DNA of 45,025 bases from a bacterium (GTDB lineage Bacteria > Actinomycetota > Acidimicrobiia > Spongiisociales > ZC4RG35): contig JAPPLW010000072.1 of assembly GCA_028819345.1 (NCBI GenBank), positions 1 to 45,025 on the forward strand, given 5' to 3'. How positions within the stretch are numbered: position 1 is the stretch's first letter; each line of letters opens with the position of its first letter. The notes under the pieces were generated by a model. The model was not told the origin of the DNA. It saw only the letters and a list, made by a program, of their open reading frames with translations, and searched no databases. The position numbers and the translations under genes are program-made. Shown one piece after another: positions 15,219-24,920 of this stretch.

Positions 15219-16709
15219 ATGGTTGCAAAAAACGCCGATGTCCTCGTCCGGGGAGGTCTTCTGGTCTCCGGGCAGGGGATCACCCGCTCGGATGTCCTCG
15301 TCGGGGGCGGCAAAGTCTTGGAGGTGGGGGATGACCTGTCTGCCAGGAGCGCCGGGCGTACCATCGACGCGGCGGGCAAATACGTCTTGCCGGGGGGTCT
15401 GGACTCCCATGCGCATCCCATCTTCGGGGAGAAGATGGACACTTACTCCATCTGCGCCGCCTATGGGGGCGTCACCACCGTGGTCCCCTTCATCGGCTCG
15501 GAGACCCATCGCCACGAGATGTTCGGGAACCACTGGGGAGTCAGGAAGTACAACCCCGACATCGTGAGGGGGTTCATCGAATACGCCGAAGAGGTCTCCT
15601 ACACCGACTTCGCCATCCACGGACTGATCACCAAGCGGGATGAGGAGGACATTGACAGGGTCATCCCCGAACTGATTCGCCTGGGCGTTAACGCCTTCAA
15701 GATGTTCATGGTGTGGAACCCCTGGGCGGGACCAGACTCGCGGACCAACCTCCTCGCCATCCCCGACGACCTGATCATGACGGTCATGGACCTGGCGGGC
15801 CGAGAGGGCGGCATGGCGATGATCCATGCCGAGAACGGAGTTTGCAAGGCTTACCTGGAGCGAAAGTTCAGATCGGAGGGAAAAGTCTCCGTCCACCACT
15901 ACAACGCGGCGGCTCCCAACATAATCGAGGCCGAGGCGGTGCACCGCGCCGCCACCATGGCCACCGTCGCTGACTGCCCGGTCTATCCGGTCCACCTGAG
16001 CACCAAAGAGATAGTGCCCATCCTGGAGCAGTACAAGAGCAAGGGTCTCTCCATTTACGGAGAGACCTGCCCGCACTACCTTGCTCTCACCAATGACGAC
16101 CTCATCCGGGAGGGCTATCTGCTGAAGGTGGCCCCACCTCTTAGAGAAGAGGAGGACCAGGACGCCATGTGGCAGGGGCTGGCGAGTGGAGCGCTGGACG
16201 TGATCGGCAGCGACTACACCGGATACACACGGGCCTTGAAGCTGACCGGGACGCTGGACGGTCAGGCTGAGGAGCCCGAGGCGGGCGAGGAGAACATCTT
16301 CGAGATCGGCGCGGGTCTCACCACCCTGGAGTTCATGATGCCGGTCGTCTGGACCCACGGCGTCAACGGCGGGAGAATGACCCTGCCCCGGTTCGTCCAG
16401 GTCTTCTGCGAGAACCCCGCCAAGATCTTCGGCATTTACCCCCGCAAAGGGACCCTCCAACCCGGATCGGACGCAGACATCGTGGTCTGGGACCCTGCAA
16501 GGAGACATGTGGTTGACCAGGAACACGGGATCAGCGACTTCTCCACCTTCAAGGGCACCGAACTCCTCGGAATGCCGGTGGTGACCATGGTCCGGGGTGA
16601 TGTGGTCATAGAGGACGGCGAGTTGGTCGGGAAACCGGGCAGGGCCCGCTACATCCCGGGCGACCCCAATGCCGCCGCCTATGCCCCTGGCGGGTTCGAC
16701 GTCAACTAG
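15219..16709 (+). CDS. Dihydropyrimidinase/D-hydantoinase-like amidohydrolase
   Basis: 496 aa. It has the small N-terminal beta domain (DVLVRGGLLVSG, IDAAGKYVLPGG) and the cyclic amidohydrolase barrel with all metal ligands: His64 and His66 (HAHP), carboxylated Lys161 (FKMFMVW), His203 (IHAENG), His259 (PVHLST) and Asp332 (GSDYTGYT). Hydantoinases usually have Asp-His at the last site; here it is Asp-Tyr. The C-terminal PGSDADIVVWDP repeats the family's closing motif. It probably opens a cyclic amide or imide (hydantoin-, dihydropyrimidine- or allantoin-like) in the cytoplasm. A 114-base gap precedes it, so it may have its own promoter, and the M28-like gene follows after 14 bases. Confidence 0.9.
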   Translation: MVAKNADVLVRGGLLVSGQGITRSDVLVGGGKVLEVGDDLSARSAGRTIDAAGKYVLPGGLDSHAHPIFGEKMDTYSICAAYGGVTTVVPFIGSETHRHEMFGNHWGVRKYNPDIVRGFIEYAEEVSYTDFAIHGLITKRDEEDIDRVIPELIRLGVNAFKMFMVWNPWAGPDSRTNLLAIPDDLIMTVMDLAGREGGMAMIHAENGVCKAYLERKFRSEGKVSVHHYNAAAPNIIEAEAVHRAATMATVADCPVYPVHLSTKEIVPILEQYKSKGLSIYGETCPHYLALTNDDLIREGYLLKVAPPLREEEDQDAMWQGLASGALDVIGSDYTGYTRALKLTGTLDGQAEEPEAGEENIFEIGAGLTTLEFMMPVVWTHGVNGGRMTLPRFVQVFCENPAKIFGIYPRKGTLQPGSDADIVVWDPARRHVVDQEHGISDFSTFKGTELLGMPVVTMVRGDVVIEDGELVGKPGRARYIPGDPNAAAYAPGGFDVN

Positions 16710-16723
16710 GGAGAGTCGAGCCG

Positions 16724-18688
16724 ATGCGCAGAAGAGAACTCATCAGCTTCATCGAGGGTGAACTGTCGGGGGAGCGAGCCCTGGAGGCCGCGGCCCACAT
16801 GACGAAGTTCTACCGTTCGCCGGGTTCCTCCGGGTACCACCGCGCCACCGACTTCGTGGCGCAACTCCTGAGAGACAACGGGGTGGAGCGAGTCTGGGTA
16901 GAGAGGTTCCCACTGGACGGCGAACACCGGTTACTTACCCAGACCATGCCCCTGGCTTGGGAACCGTTGAGCGCCGAACTGAGGGTGGGGTCCCCGAATG
17001 GAAGGCTCCTGGTGTCCTATGAAGACTCACCGTCCTGCCTGCCGTGGTGGACGCCGTCAACCCCGGAGGGCGGACTGACGGTCGAGGTGGTGGACGTAGG
17101 CACGGGCGAGCGGTCCGAGGACTTCCAGCGACAGGAGGTCAGGGGCAAGGCGGTCCTGGTGCGAAGCACCACGGTGCCCGATTCCTTCGCGAACGCGGTG
17201 GCGTTGGCTACCGAGCACGGCGCGGTGGGCGTGATAACGGACACATTGTTGTATCCCACGGCTCCCTTCCGCACCAGGGAGTCCCTGCCGGACCCCGTGC
17301 AGCTCCTGCGGATGCCTTCCAACCTGCCGGGACTCTGGGCGATCGCCGTCAATTACCATGCTGCGGAGCGCCTCGCCTCGATGGCGCGGCGGGGGACAGC
17401 CAGGGTCTGGATCGACATCCAGGCCAAGACCTTCAAGGGGGAGGCCCAGAATCTCTTCGGAGAGATACCCGGCGCCGACCGGGCGGATGAGTTCATCCAC
17501 TTCGTCTGTCACTCGACGGCGGGCACCAAGCCGGGGGCCAACTGTGCTTCGGGCCCCGCATTGCTGGCCGAAGTCGGACGGGTGATCTCCCGCCTCATCT
17601 CGGATGGAAGTATCCCGCGACCGCGACGCACCATCAGGTTCCTGGTGGACGTCGAGGGGCACGGGACCAAGCACTATCTCCACAACCATCGGGAAGAGGC
17701 TGAGCGAGGCATCGTCTCGATCGCCCTGGACAGCGTCGGCCACGACCAGCGAAAGAGCAAGGCCGCACTGCTGTTCTATCACTCCCCGGACTCCGTCCCG
17801 ACCTTCATCAACGACTATTTCGTGTCGCTCATCGAGGCGACTCCCAAGGAGACGCGCTGGGTGTTCAGCAATGACGACGAGATCCCGTTCGTGAACTTCC
17901 CGGACCTGCCCTACACGCCCTGGAGCGACAACAAGTACTACCCCGCCTTCGGCATAGCGTCTCCGCTGTTCATGTCATGGCCGGACCTGTTCTTCCACAC
18001 CGACTATCTCAAACCCAGCATGCTCGACCCCGCGGTGTTCCGGAGGTGCGGGATAGTGATCGCTCTGGCTGCTTTGGAGTTGGCCTATGCGGGCCCCCGG
18101 GAAGGAATCAGGATCATGAGGGAGGTGACGGCGCGTAGCGAGTTGAGATTGAGCCACATCGCGCTGGGAGACGAGCGGCCCCCCCTTGCCACGAGGAAAC
18201 GCCTCGATCACCTGGCGAGGAGGGACAAGAAGGCGATTGAATCAGCCCTGGTGTTTGCCGACCAGGGGGACCCGGAGGGAAGCCGGGCCCTCGATGCCAC
18301 CAGTGACCGGATGCAACAGAGGATCCAGGACCGGCTGGACGAGGTGCTGGGATGGCTGCCCGAGTCGGCTCCCGAGGAGGTCTTCGAGCCGGGGGAGGTG
18401 ATCCCCAGACGACTGGTGGAACGGGACGCGCCGGGACTCGCCGGAACCTCCTATGAGACACGAATCCGCATGGCCGAGGAGATGAACGCCCGAGACCCCC
18501 GGATGCGCTATGACTCCCTCCGGATCATGGGAGACGAGATATGGAATCTCACCGACGGACACCGGAGCGTGAACGACGTGGCTGAGGCAATCGCCGCAGA
18601 ATTCGACTTCGACCTGGAGCCGCGACACATCCTGGAGTTGTTCGAGGGGCTGGTCAGAGAGGGCTTCATCACCCTCGACAGCCCCTAA
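16724..18688 (+). CDS. M28-like metallopeptidase with PA-like insert and PqqD-like C-terminal domain
   Basis: 654 aa. N-terminal helices and YRSPGSSGYHRATDFV resemble the start of M28/DUF4910-type aminopeptidases. EVRGKAVLVRS near residue 140 is a PA-domain insert. The catalytic core has HFVCHSTAGTKPGANCASG, where typical M28 has H-x-D/H then GANDNASG; the second metal Asp is replaced here. RFLVDVEGHGTKHYL and HTDYLKPS supply other putative ligands. Residues from about 595 (DEIWNLTDGHRSVNDVAEAI, RHILELFEGLVREGFITL) look like a PqqD-type winged helix, the fold of RiPP recognition elements. Its role may be hydrolysis of an amide or peptide product of the cluster; activity is uncertain. No signal peptide is seen. 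Confidence 0.75.
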   Translation: MRRRELISFIEGELSGERALEAAAHMTKFYRSPGSSGYHRATDFVAQLLRDNGVERVWVERFPLDGEHRLLTQTMPLAWEPLSAELRVGSPNGRLLVSYEDSPSCLPWWTPSTPEGGLTVEVVDVGTGERSEDFQRQEVRGKAVLVRSTTVPDSFANAVALATEHGAVGVITDTLLYPTAPFRTRESLPDPVQLLRMPSNLPGLWAIAVNYHAAERLASMARRGTARVWIDIQAKTFKGEAQNLFGEIPGADRADEFIHFVCHSTAGTKPGANCASGPALLAEVGRVISRLISDGSIPRPRRTIRFLVDVEGHGTKHYLHNHREEAERGIVSIALDSVGHDQRKSKAALLFYHSPDSVPTFINDYFVSLIEATPKETRWVFSNDDEIPFVNFPDLPYTPWSDNKYYPAFGIASPLFMSWPDLFFHTDYLKPSMLDPAVFRRCGIVIALAALELAYAGPREGIRIMREVTARSELRLSHIALGDERPPLATRKRLDHLARRDKKAIESALVFADQGDPEGSRALDATSDRMQQRIQDRLDEVLGWLPESAPEEVFEPGEVIPRRLVERDAPGLAGTSYETRIRMAEEMNARDPRMRYDSLRIMGDEIWNLTDGHRSVNDVAEAIAAEFDFDLEPRHILELFEGLVREGFITLDSP

Positions 18689-18701
18689 CCCAACTCACCC
18701 G

Positions 18702-20381
18702 TCAGGTGGCGATGTCTCTTCGGTCGAACCGGCTTATGGCCACCCATCCCATCACGAGCGCGCCGGCCAGCAACAGGAAGTAGGTCGGTTCGAAGCCCTT
18801 GGCGAGCGGCGGTGTGTCTCCGAAGTACCAGTAAAAGGGAGAGATGACCCGGGCGGTTTCCAGGGCCTCGCTCAAAGAGCCGAGGCCGTTCAGAAGGAAG
18901 GTGGCCATTGCCAGCACCGCAGTGATCCGGACTGCAGGGAACGACGCTCCGCCCAGAGCCCAGATCGCCAGGGTCAACCCGCCGAAGAACAGGCCGAGGA
19001 GTCCCAGGCCCGCGCCGGCGGCGAGAATCCTTTCGGCGCCCAGTTCGGTTTCCCAGGCGAAGTTTCCCACCAGCGCGGCGACCGTGATGATCACGATGAC
19101 CAGGCCGGTCGAGAACGCCACTCCCAGCGCCTTTCCGGCGATGACGCTTTTGCGGGAGGCGGGAATCGAGAGCGCCAGGTCGAAGGCGCCGTCGCTCTCC
19201 TCCTTGACCATCGCCATGGAGACCCCCCTGACCACGAACATGATGATGAGAATCGGGCCGATGGCCTGGTAGGTGCGGGAGGAGACAAAACCCGCCGGGG
19301 TGACTATCGCGGCGGGATCGCTCATGCCGAACATTGCGAAGACCTCTCTGGGCAGGGAAGTGATCAGGCCGGCCAGCGCCTCGGCATCCTCGGCCATGGA
19401 CGGCCATACCGAGAACATGACCAGCGTCAGGAGCCCCAGACCTCCGCCCCAGCCCCAGACCGAGCGGCGACGGTCCCAGATGGTCTTGCGGAATGATCCG
19501 GTCAGCAGCCACGCCGCCCGGACCGAACGGCCCTTACGCTTACGGGCAAGTCGGGTGATCCTGGTGGCCGGCAGCAGCGCCCGCTCGGTGGAGAGGTCAC
19601 GGCGCCGGAACATCAGGGTGGCCGCCGCGATCAGCCCCGCGGCCGTCACAGCCAACCACACCTGCCCGGCGCCGACTCCGTCCGTGAGGGGATGAGGCTC
19701 CTGGTACCACGTGAACGGACTGGCCTTGTCGAAGGTCTCCAAAGGCGCGTACAGATCGGAAAAACCGCTGACGAACCAGGCGAGGAACGCCGCGGAACCC
19801 GCTACTCCTCCCGCTACCACGCTGCGACCGGTGAACGTGCCCGCCACGAGCGTCAAGGCCGCGAACAAAACGCCCAGCAACCACAGGGACAGTCCGGCGG
19901 CGAGCACCCCGGTCACCGAGAGTGACAGGTCGAAGATCGGGTTCACCACCAGGAGAGCCACGGTCAGGACCGCCACCAGCACCAGGGCCGCCAGGGCCAC
20001 TCCACCCGTCTTCTCCAGGAACACCCGGGTCCGGGATACGGGAGAGGAGAGAAGCATGTCCAGGAGACCATCCCGTTCCTCTGCCATGACCTCGTTTGCG
20101 GCCGCGTTGATTACGAAGAACAGGACGAACAGGGGAGCGAACAGCGTGAAAAGATAGGAGGAGAGGAATCCCGCCGCCGAGAGGAAGGTGGCGGAGTCTA
20201 TCCCGAATGCGGACAGCAGCCCGGCGGGGAGGTTGTTCATGAACTCGGTGAAATCGTCGGACTCGCGCATCACCGTGAACATCACCCCCAACCACACCGA
20301 CAGCGCCACGATCCCCAGGCCAAAACCCATCACGGCCCGCTGGCGGTCACGGAGGGTCTTTCCGAGAATGGCGGGAATCAT
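18702..20381 (-). CDS. ABC-2 type exporter permease (two fused halves)
   Basis: 559 aa, about 12 membrane segments in two similar halves. Each half has a cytoplasmic opening helix (ILGKTLRDRQRAVMGFG; FRKTIWDRRRSVWGWG), an extracellular PAGLLSAFG or PREVFAMFG segment, and the ABC-2 loop (AEERDGLLDMLLSSPVSR; KEESDGAFDLALSIPASR). This architecture matches exporters annotated for polyketide antibiotics in Actinobacteria and Chloroflexi. It starts four bases after the ATPase gene, so the two form one transporter operon. The substrate is unknown. It converges on the M28-like gene with a 13-base gap. Confidence 0.9.
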   Translation of the reverse strand: MIPAILGKTLRDRQRAVMGFGLGIVALSVWLGVMFTVMRESDDFTEFMNNLPAGLLSAFGIDSATFLSAAGFLSSYLFTLFAPLFVLFFVINAAANEVMAEERDGLLDMLLSSPVSRTRVFLEKTGGVALAALVLVAVLTVALLVVNPIFDLSLSVTGVLAAGLSLWLLGVLFAALTLVAGTFTGRSVVAGGVAGSAAFLAWFVSGFSDLYAPLETFDKASPFTWYQEPHPLTDGVGAGQVWLAVTAAGLIAAATLMFRRRDLSTERALLPATRITRLARKRKGRSVRAAWLLTGSFRKTIWDRRRSVWGWGGGLGLLTLVMFSVWPSMAEDAEALAGLITSLPREVFAMFGMSDPAAIVTPAGFVSSRTYQAIGPILIIMFVVRGVSMAMVKEESDGAFDLALSIPASRKSVIAGKALGVAFSTGLVIVIITVAALVGNFAWETELGAERILAAGAGLGLLGLFFGGLTLAIWALGGASFPAVRITAVLAMATFLLNGLGSLSEALETARVISPFYWYFGDTPPLAKGFEPTYFLLLAGALVMGWVAISRFDRRDIAT

Positions 20382-20385
20382 CGGC

Positions 20386-21300
20386 TCAGCCCGCCGGGTC
20401 GGTGTGGGCGTCCGACCCGTAGTAGGAGAGGAACACTTCGTCGAGGTCGGCCTCCTCGGAGGTGACGGTTATAACATCCCTCGACGAAGCCTCCCCGATC
20501 ACCGCCCTCTGGGATCCGGCGATGCTCAGTCGCAACAGGGTGCCGCCGTCAAGGAGGTCGATCACGGTCACGCCTTCGATGGACGCGAATTGAGCAGGGT
20601 CGACCGGCGAGCCGAACTTGATCGTCAGGTTCGACTGGACCTTCGATCTGAACCCCGACAGGGTGTCCACGTCGATGAGACGGCCCTGGCGGACTATCCC
20701 CACCCGGTCCGCCACCCGCTCCACCTCGGGGAGGTAGTGGGAGGAGAGAAACACCGTGCGTCCCTCGGCTCTGACCTCGGTCAGCAGTTCGGCGAACTCC
20801 TGTTGCATGAGGGGGTCGAGACCGCCGGTGGGCTCGTCGAGGATCAGCAGTTCCGGCTCGTGCATGAAGGCGTTCACCACGCCGACCTTCTGGCGGTTCC
20901 CCTTCGAATACTCCTTGATGCGCCGGTCGAGGTCCAACTCGAACCGCTCGGCCAGTCTCAGTGTGACGGAAGCGGTGTCGATGCCTCGCAGTCTGCTGAA
21001 ATAGAGCAGGAACTCCCGACCGGTCATGGACGGATAGAGCGCCAGGTCGCCCGGCAGGTACCCGACCCGGCTGCGGATCGCCAGCGAGTCTCCTTCGATG
21101 TCCAGCCCGAAAATGGACCCCGAACCCGCAGAGGGCTTCAGGAAGTTGAGAAGCAGGCGGATGGTGGTGGTCTTGCCCGCCCCATTGGGACCGATGAACC
21201 CGAACACCTCTCCCACATCCACTGCCAGATCCAGGTCGACGATCCCCGCCGTGTCCCCGTAGTACTTGGTGAGACCCGAGGTCTCTATGGCTCTCGACAC
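20386..21300 (-). CDS. ABC transporter ATPase subunit (drug/polyketide exporter type)
   Basis: 304 aa from GTG 21300, chosen because VSRAIETSGLTKYYGD is the usual start; the open frame extends to 21489 without family similarity. Walker A GPNGAGKTT, Q-loop region, signature YSKGNRQKV, Walker B LLILDEPTGGLDP and the H-loop (LSSHYL) are intact. The C-terminal 80 residues are an ABC-2 regulatory tail ending DLDEVFLSYYG. It energises the permease encoded just downstream. A GGCAGG site precedes the GTG by about eight bases. Confidence 0.92.
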   Translation of the reverse strand: MSRAIETSGLTKYYGDTAGIVDLDLAVDVGEVFGFIGPNGAGKTTTIRLLLNFLKPSAGSGSIFGLDIEGDSLAIRSRVGYLPGDLALYPSMTGREFLLYFSRLRGIDTASVTLRLAERFELDLDRRIKEYSKGNRQKVGVVNAFMHEPELLILDEPTGGLDPLMQQEFAELLTEVRAEGRTVFLSSHYLPEVERVADRVGIVRQGRLIDVDTLSGFRSKVQSNLTIKFGSPVDPAQFASIEGVTVIDLLDGGTLLRLSIAGSQRAVIGEASSRDVITVTSEEADLDEVFLSYYGSDAHTDPAG

Positions 21301-21473
21301 GGTCGCACCTGCCTTATCCCACCCCCGCAACCCCTTACGGCTACGTGGGCAATCCTCGTCTTGCCTGTCCCCGCAAACTCTACCCTTCCGGGTTGGGCCG
21401 GCCCATGGGTCCGATGGACGCGGAAGCAGGGTAAGCGATGGGTGAGGAGGAGGCCGCTCCTCTTCACCCGCGG

Positions 21474-21490
21474 TATCGTGCTGATCCATG
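21474..21490 (+). promoter_or_regulatory. Possible leaderless promoter of the nitroreductase gene
   Basis: TATCGT (21474-21479) lies eight bases before ATG 21488 and no Shine-Dalgarno site is present. The same TATCGT word occurs at 315-320. No good -35 box is visible, so this is weak support. Confidence 0.25.
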
Positions 21491-21988
21491 AGTGAGACCT
21501 ACCGACACATCCTCGGCCTTCGAGCCATTCGCAATTATCAGGAGCGTCCGATCCGCCAGGAAGACCTCGACCGGGTGCTGGAGGCGGCCAGGTGGACGGG
21601 CAGTTCGAAGAACCTCCAGAAGTGGGCGGTCGTGGTCATCCGCAACCCGGACCAGATCGGGCGACTGGCCGACTGCGGCACCTTCACCACCCCGCTCCGA
21701 ACGGCAGCGGTGGCGCTTGCCCTGGTCCAGGAGCCGAACACCCGGGAGTTCGACACGGGACGGATGGCGCAGAACATCATGCTGGCGGCTGACGCTCTGG
21801 GGATGTCCACCTGCCCGATCACCCTGCAGCGCACCGAGGACACGGCCCGCGTGCTGGGGCTGCCGCCGGGCTGGACATGCCGCTACGCCATAGCGCTCGG
21901 TTACCCTGCTACCGACGCCCGCCCGTCCCGGTACGGGGGGCGCAAGCCGCCCGAAGAGATCCTTCACCAGGAGTCGTTCGGCCGATGA
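21488..21988 (+). CDS. Nitroreductase-family FMN oxidoreductase
   Basis: 166 aa, short for the family (usually 170-220). The FMN-binding start RAIRNYQERPIRQEDLDRVLEAARWTGSS, the core WAVVVI, NIMLAADALGMSTC and the closing YAIALGYPA are typical. The enzyme would reduce nitro, quinone or similar groups with NAD(P)H. The gene is divergent from the ABC exporter and its stop overlaps the DUF885 gene (ATGA), so these two are translationally coupled. Confidence 0.88.
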   Translation: MSETYRHILGLRAIRNYQERPIRQEDLDRVLEAARWTGSSKNLQKWAVVVIRNPDQIGRLADCGTFTTPLRTAAVALALVQEPNTREFDTGRMAQNIMLAADALGMSTCPITLQRTEDTARVLGLPPGWTCRYAIALGYPATDARPSRYGGRKPPEEILHQESFGR

Positions 21989-23640
21989 CCGCCACCGTTC
22001 AAGCGCTGGCCGACCAGTACTGGGAGTTCCGGCTCGAGCATCGCCACTTCGCCAACCTCTCCCGCGGCGAACTGAGCCGCTTGGAGCGGTGGGACGATCT
22101 CTCCTCCGATGGAATAGCCGCCTCCAGGGAGGCCTTTCTCCGGTTCGCCGCCGAGGCGGCCCAGGTGACCGCCGAGGAGCCATCCGACCGGATCCTGGCG
22201 GAGACCCTTGCGGCAGCCGCCTTCATGGATGCGAGCGTCACGGTCTGGTGGCCGGAGCTACAAGCGCCCAGCACCCAGAGCGGGTTGTTGAGGTCGCTCA
22301 TTCCGGCGCTCTACCTTCAACCTCTGGTCACCGCCGACCACGGACGCAGGTATCTGGAGAAGTTGGCAGGGTTCCCTGCGATGGTGGAACAGTTGGTCGA
22401 CCGTCTGCGGGAAGGCCGCGCCGCCGGGGTGGCGCCGCTCTCTCGCCATGTCCGCCAGACCATGGGGAAGCTCGACGAGATCCTCGCACGGCCGCCGGCC
22501 GACGACCCGGTCGCCACCCAGCCCGCACCGGCCGAACTCGGTACGAACGAAGCTGCCCGCTGGCCGGCAGAGGTGGTGGAAGGGATCGAGATGGGCTTGC
22601 GTCCCGGCCTGGTTCGCTTCCGAGAAGCGCTGGCCGAGATCACCCTTCCCTCCGGACGTCCCGATGATCGGCCCGGGCTCTGCCACCTGACCGGCGGCGA
22701 TGCGGTGTACCGGGATATGGTCAGGAGCCACACCACCCTCGAAATGGAACCCGAGGCCATCCACCAGTTGGGCCTGGAGCGAGTCGGGATGCTGGAGGAC
22801 GAATACCGGGTCGTCGCCGGACCGCTGCTCGACACAAACGAAGTCGCCGAGATATACACCCGCCTGCGCGACGACCCGGGGCTCCGGTATGCAGGCTCCG
22901 ATGAGTTGGTCGCTGACGCCCTGCGCTGCCTTGACAAGGCCACCGCCGCGATGGGCGGGTGGTTCGATCCCCTCCCTCGGGCGCCCTGTGAGGCCCATCC
23001 CATCGACGTGGGGTCCATGGCCTACTACTACCCGCCGTCCGCCGACGGCGTCCGACCGGGCATTTTCTTCTTCAACGTGGCGGACCCGACCGCCTGGGCC
23101 CGGTTCCAGATTCCCGGCATCGCCTATCACGAGGGCATACCGGGCCATCACCTCCAGATGGCCCTGGCCGTTGAGAACTCCGGCATCCACGACATCCACC
23201 GCAACTACCTGCCGGCTTTCTGCGAGGGATGGGGCCTGTACACCGAGCGCCTCTCCGACGAGATGGGCCTCTACGAGGACGACTGGGAACGGATCGGCAT
23301 GCTCACCGCCGACTCCCTGCGAGCCGGTCGACTGGTGGTGGACACGGGAATCCATGCGCTGGGCTGGTCGCGCCGAAAGGCCATCGAGTTCCTCGCCGAC
23401 CACTCGCCGATGTCACTCCACGAGATCACCGAGGAGATCGACCGGTACATCGCAACCCCCGGCCAGGCTCTCTCCTACATGATCGGTCGCCTCGAAATCG
23501 AGTCCCTGCGCGCCGAGTCCGAAGCCCGGCTGGGCCCGGCGTTCGATGCCAAGAGCTTCCACGGCACCGTCCTCGGCAACGGCGCCGTCCCCCTCGCCAC
23601 CCTTCGTTCGATGGTCCGGGACTGGCTGGCCGCCCACTGA
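21985..23640 (+). CDS. DUF885-family metallopeptidase-like protein
   Basis: 551 aa from ATG 21985, which overlaps the nitroreductase stop; the open frame upstream is a shadow. The zinc site is IAYHEGIPGHHLQ (His382, Glu383, His388), followed by PAFCEGWGLYTERLSDEMGLY, where Glu in CEGW is the likely third ligand. Those motifs define DUF885, distantly related to M2/M3-type gluzincin carboxypeptidases. The N-terminus starts LADQYWEFRLEHRHFAN and there is no signal peptide, so it acts in the cytoplasm, probably on short peptides or amides. Confidence 0.88.
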   Translation: MTATVQALADQYWEFRLEHRHFANLSRGELSRLERWDDLSSDGIAASREAFLRFAAEAAQVTAEEPSDRILAETLAAAAFMDASVTVWWPELQAPSTQSGLLRSLIPALYLQPLVTADHGRRYLEKLAGFPAMVEQLVDRLREGRAAGVAPLSRHVRQTMGKLDEILARPPADDPVATQPAPAELGTNEAARWPAEVVEGIEMGLRPGLVRFREALAEITLPSGRPDDRPGLCHLTGGDAVYRDMVRSHTTLEMEPEAIHQLGLERVGMLEDEYRVVAGPLLDTNEVAEIYTRLRDDPGLRYAGSDELVADALRCLDKATAAMGGWFDPLPRAPCEAHPIDVGSMAYYYPPSADGVRPGIFFFNVADPTAWARFQIPGIAYHEGIPGHHLQMALAVENSGIHDIHRNYLPAFCEGWGLYTERLSDEMGLYEDDWERIGMLTADSLRAGRLVVDTGIHALGWSRRKAIEFLADHSPMSLHEITEEIDRYIATPGQALSYMIGRLEIESLRAESEARLGPAFDAKSFHGTVLGNGAVPLATLRSMVRDWLAAH

Positions 23641-23699
23641 ACCGCATCAGACCGGGCGCGGGAGGGGGTGAACGCTACGCTCCGGCCTGGTGGTGACCT

Positions 23700-24920
23700 T
23701 CAGACCGATACTGATAGGTGCGAGAACTTCTCCCGCCACTTGATACAACGTTGCGCATCACGTTCCTCATAAACCCGCAATGCGGACTGAGGGTCCATTG
23801 TGAACGCTTCCTCCCGGTCCTCTGCCAGTGCCGTCAAACGCATCGTGTACCAGGCTGTTGCCCCGCCCCGAGGTGGGGAATCGAACACCGGAAACTCAGG
23901 ATCGCCACCTTCCTCGGTCAACCAGGCCTCCGGGAGCCGCGGATCAAGGACCATCGCACGCGCCATGCTCACCATGTCGACAGCTCCGCTGACAACTGCA
24001 TCCACCGCCTGTTCACGCCTTTTGAAGCCCCCCGTCAGCATTAGCGGCACATCGGTTACGCCTTTGGCGCGTCGGGCAAACCTGAGAAAGTACGGTTCGC
24101 CATCCGATGGCCCGTCGGAGCTTGCCTTCGCCCCGGGGAAATACGTCCCGCCACTGATGTCAATCAGATCAACCGAGGTCTGGTCCAGGATGCGAACCAC
24201 CTCCAAGGCGTCATCCTCTGTCAATCCACCCTCCAGTTGGTCCGTCGAGTTGATCTTGATCCCCACGGGAAACAACGGACCGACGGCGCGCCGTATTGCA
24301 TCGATTACTTCGACCACTATCCGGCATCGCGCCTCGATTGAGCCACCGTAGCCATCGCTGCGGCGGTTGAACAATGGCGACAGGAACTGACTGAGCAGGA
24401 ATCCGTGCCCGGCGTGAACATGAACGCCACTGAACCCTGTGTCCGCTGCGTATGCTGCGGTTCTTGCATACATGTCGGGTAGTTCCTGGATGTCTTCACC
24501 TGACATGCCTGCGCACCGAAGACCTTCGATGTGCAGCGCGGACGGTCCCTTCGGGTGACTGATCGGCAGGTGCGAAAGGGCGCCGGCATGACCGAGTTGC
24601 GGCCATAGGTGAGCACCCCCAACCACGGCGCGGCTGACCAATGACGCCATGGCCTGGTGATTGGTGTGCGGTCCGAACACCAGGTTTCCAGGTTTCTCCG
24701 GATAGCGAGGATCACCTTGAACTTCACCAATGATCGAAACTGCCGCCCCACCTTCCGCCCATCTCTCGTAGAGTCGCATCTGAGCCTCGGTGGGGTCACC
24801 TTCACCGTTTCCCAGCGAGTCCGACATGGCGGACTTGGCGAGTCGGTTCTTCAGGAAGGCGCCACAAGGAAGTTCCAGCGAACTGCGAAGTGGATTGGGG
24901 TTGGAGGTTTTACGCTTCAA
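23700..24920 (-). CDS. NADH:flavin oxidoreductase, Old Yellow Enzyme family
   Basis: 406 aa. The TIM-barrel FMN enzyme is recognised from LPCGAFLKNRLAKSAMSD, LWPQLGHAGALSH, SGVHVHAGHGFLLSQFLSP, FNRRSDGYGGS, GIKINSTD, DLIDISGGTY and the phosphate-binding MLTGGFKRREQ. It would reduce activated C=C bonds or nitro compounds with NAD(P)H. It is a single-domain form without the C-terminal iron-sulfur/FAD module of 2,4-dienoyl-CoA reductase. It converges on the DUF885 gene (59-base gap) and marks the right end of the metabolic block. Confidence 0.92.
   Translation of the reverse strand: MKRKTSNPNPLRSSLELPCGAFLKNRLAKSAMSDSLGNGEGDPTEAQMRLYERWAEGGAAVSIIGEVQGDPRYPEKPGNLVFGPHTNHQAMASLVSRAVVGGAHLWPQLGHAGALSHLPISHPKGPSALHIEGLRCAGMSGEDIQELPDMYARTAAYAADTGFSGVHVHAGHGFLLSQFLSPLFNRRSDGYGGSIEARCRIVVEVIDAIRRAVGPLFPVGIKINSTDQLEGGLTEDDALEVVRILDQTSVDLIDISGGTYFPGAKASSDGPSDGEPYFLRFARRAKGVTDVPLMLTGGFKRREQAVDAVVSGAVDMVSMARAMVLDPRLPEAWLTEEGGDPEFPVFDSPPRGGATAWYTMRLTALAEDREEAFTMDPQSALRVYEERDAQRCIKWREKFSHLSVSV

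Noticed and set aside
20188-21495. Plus-strand open frame of 435 codons
   Set aside because: It is the antisense of the ABC ATPase and permease genes and has no recognisable domain.
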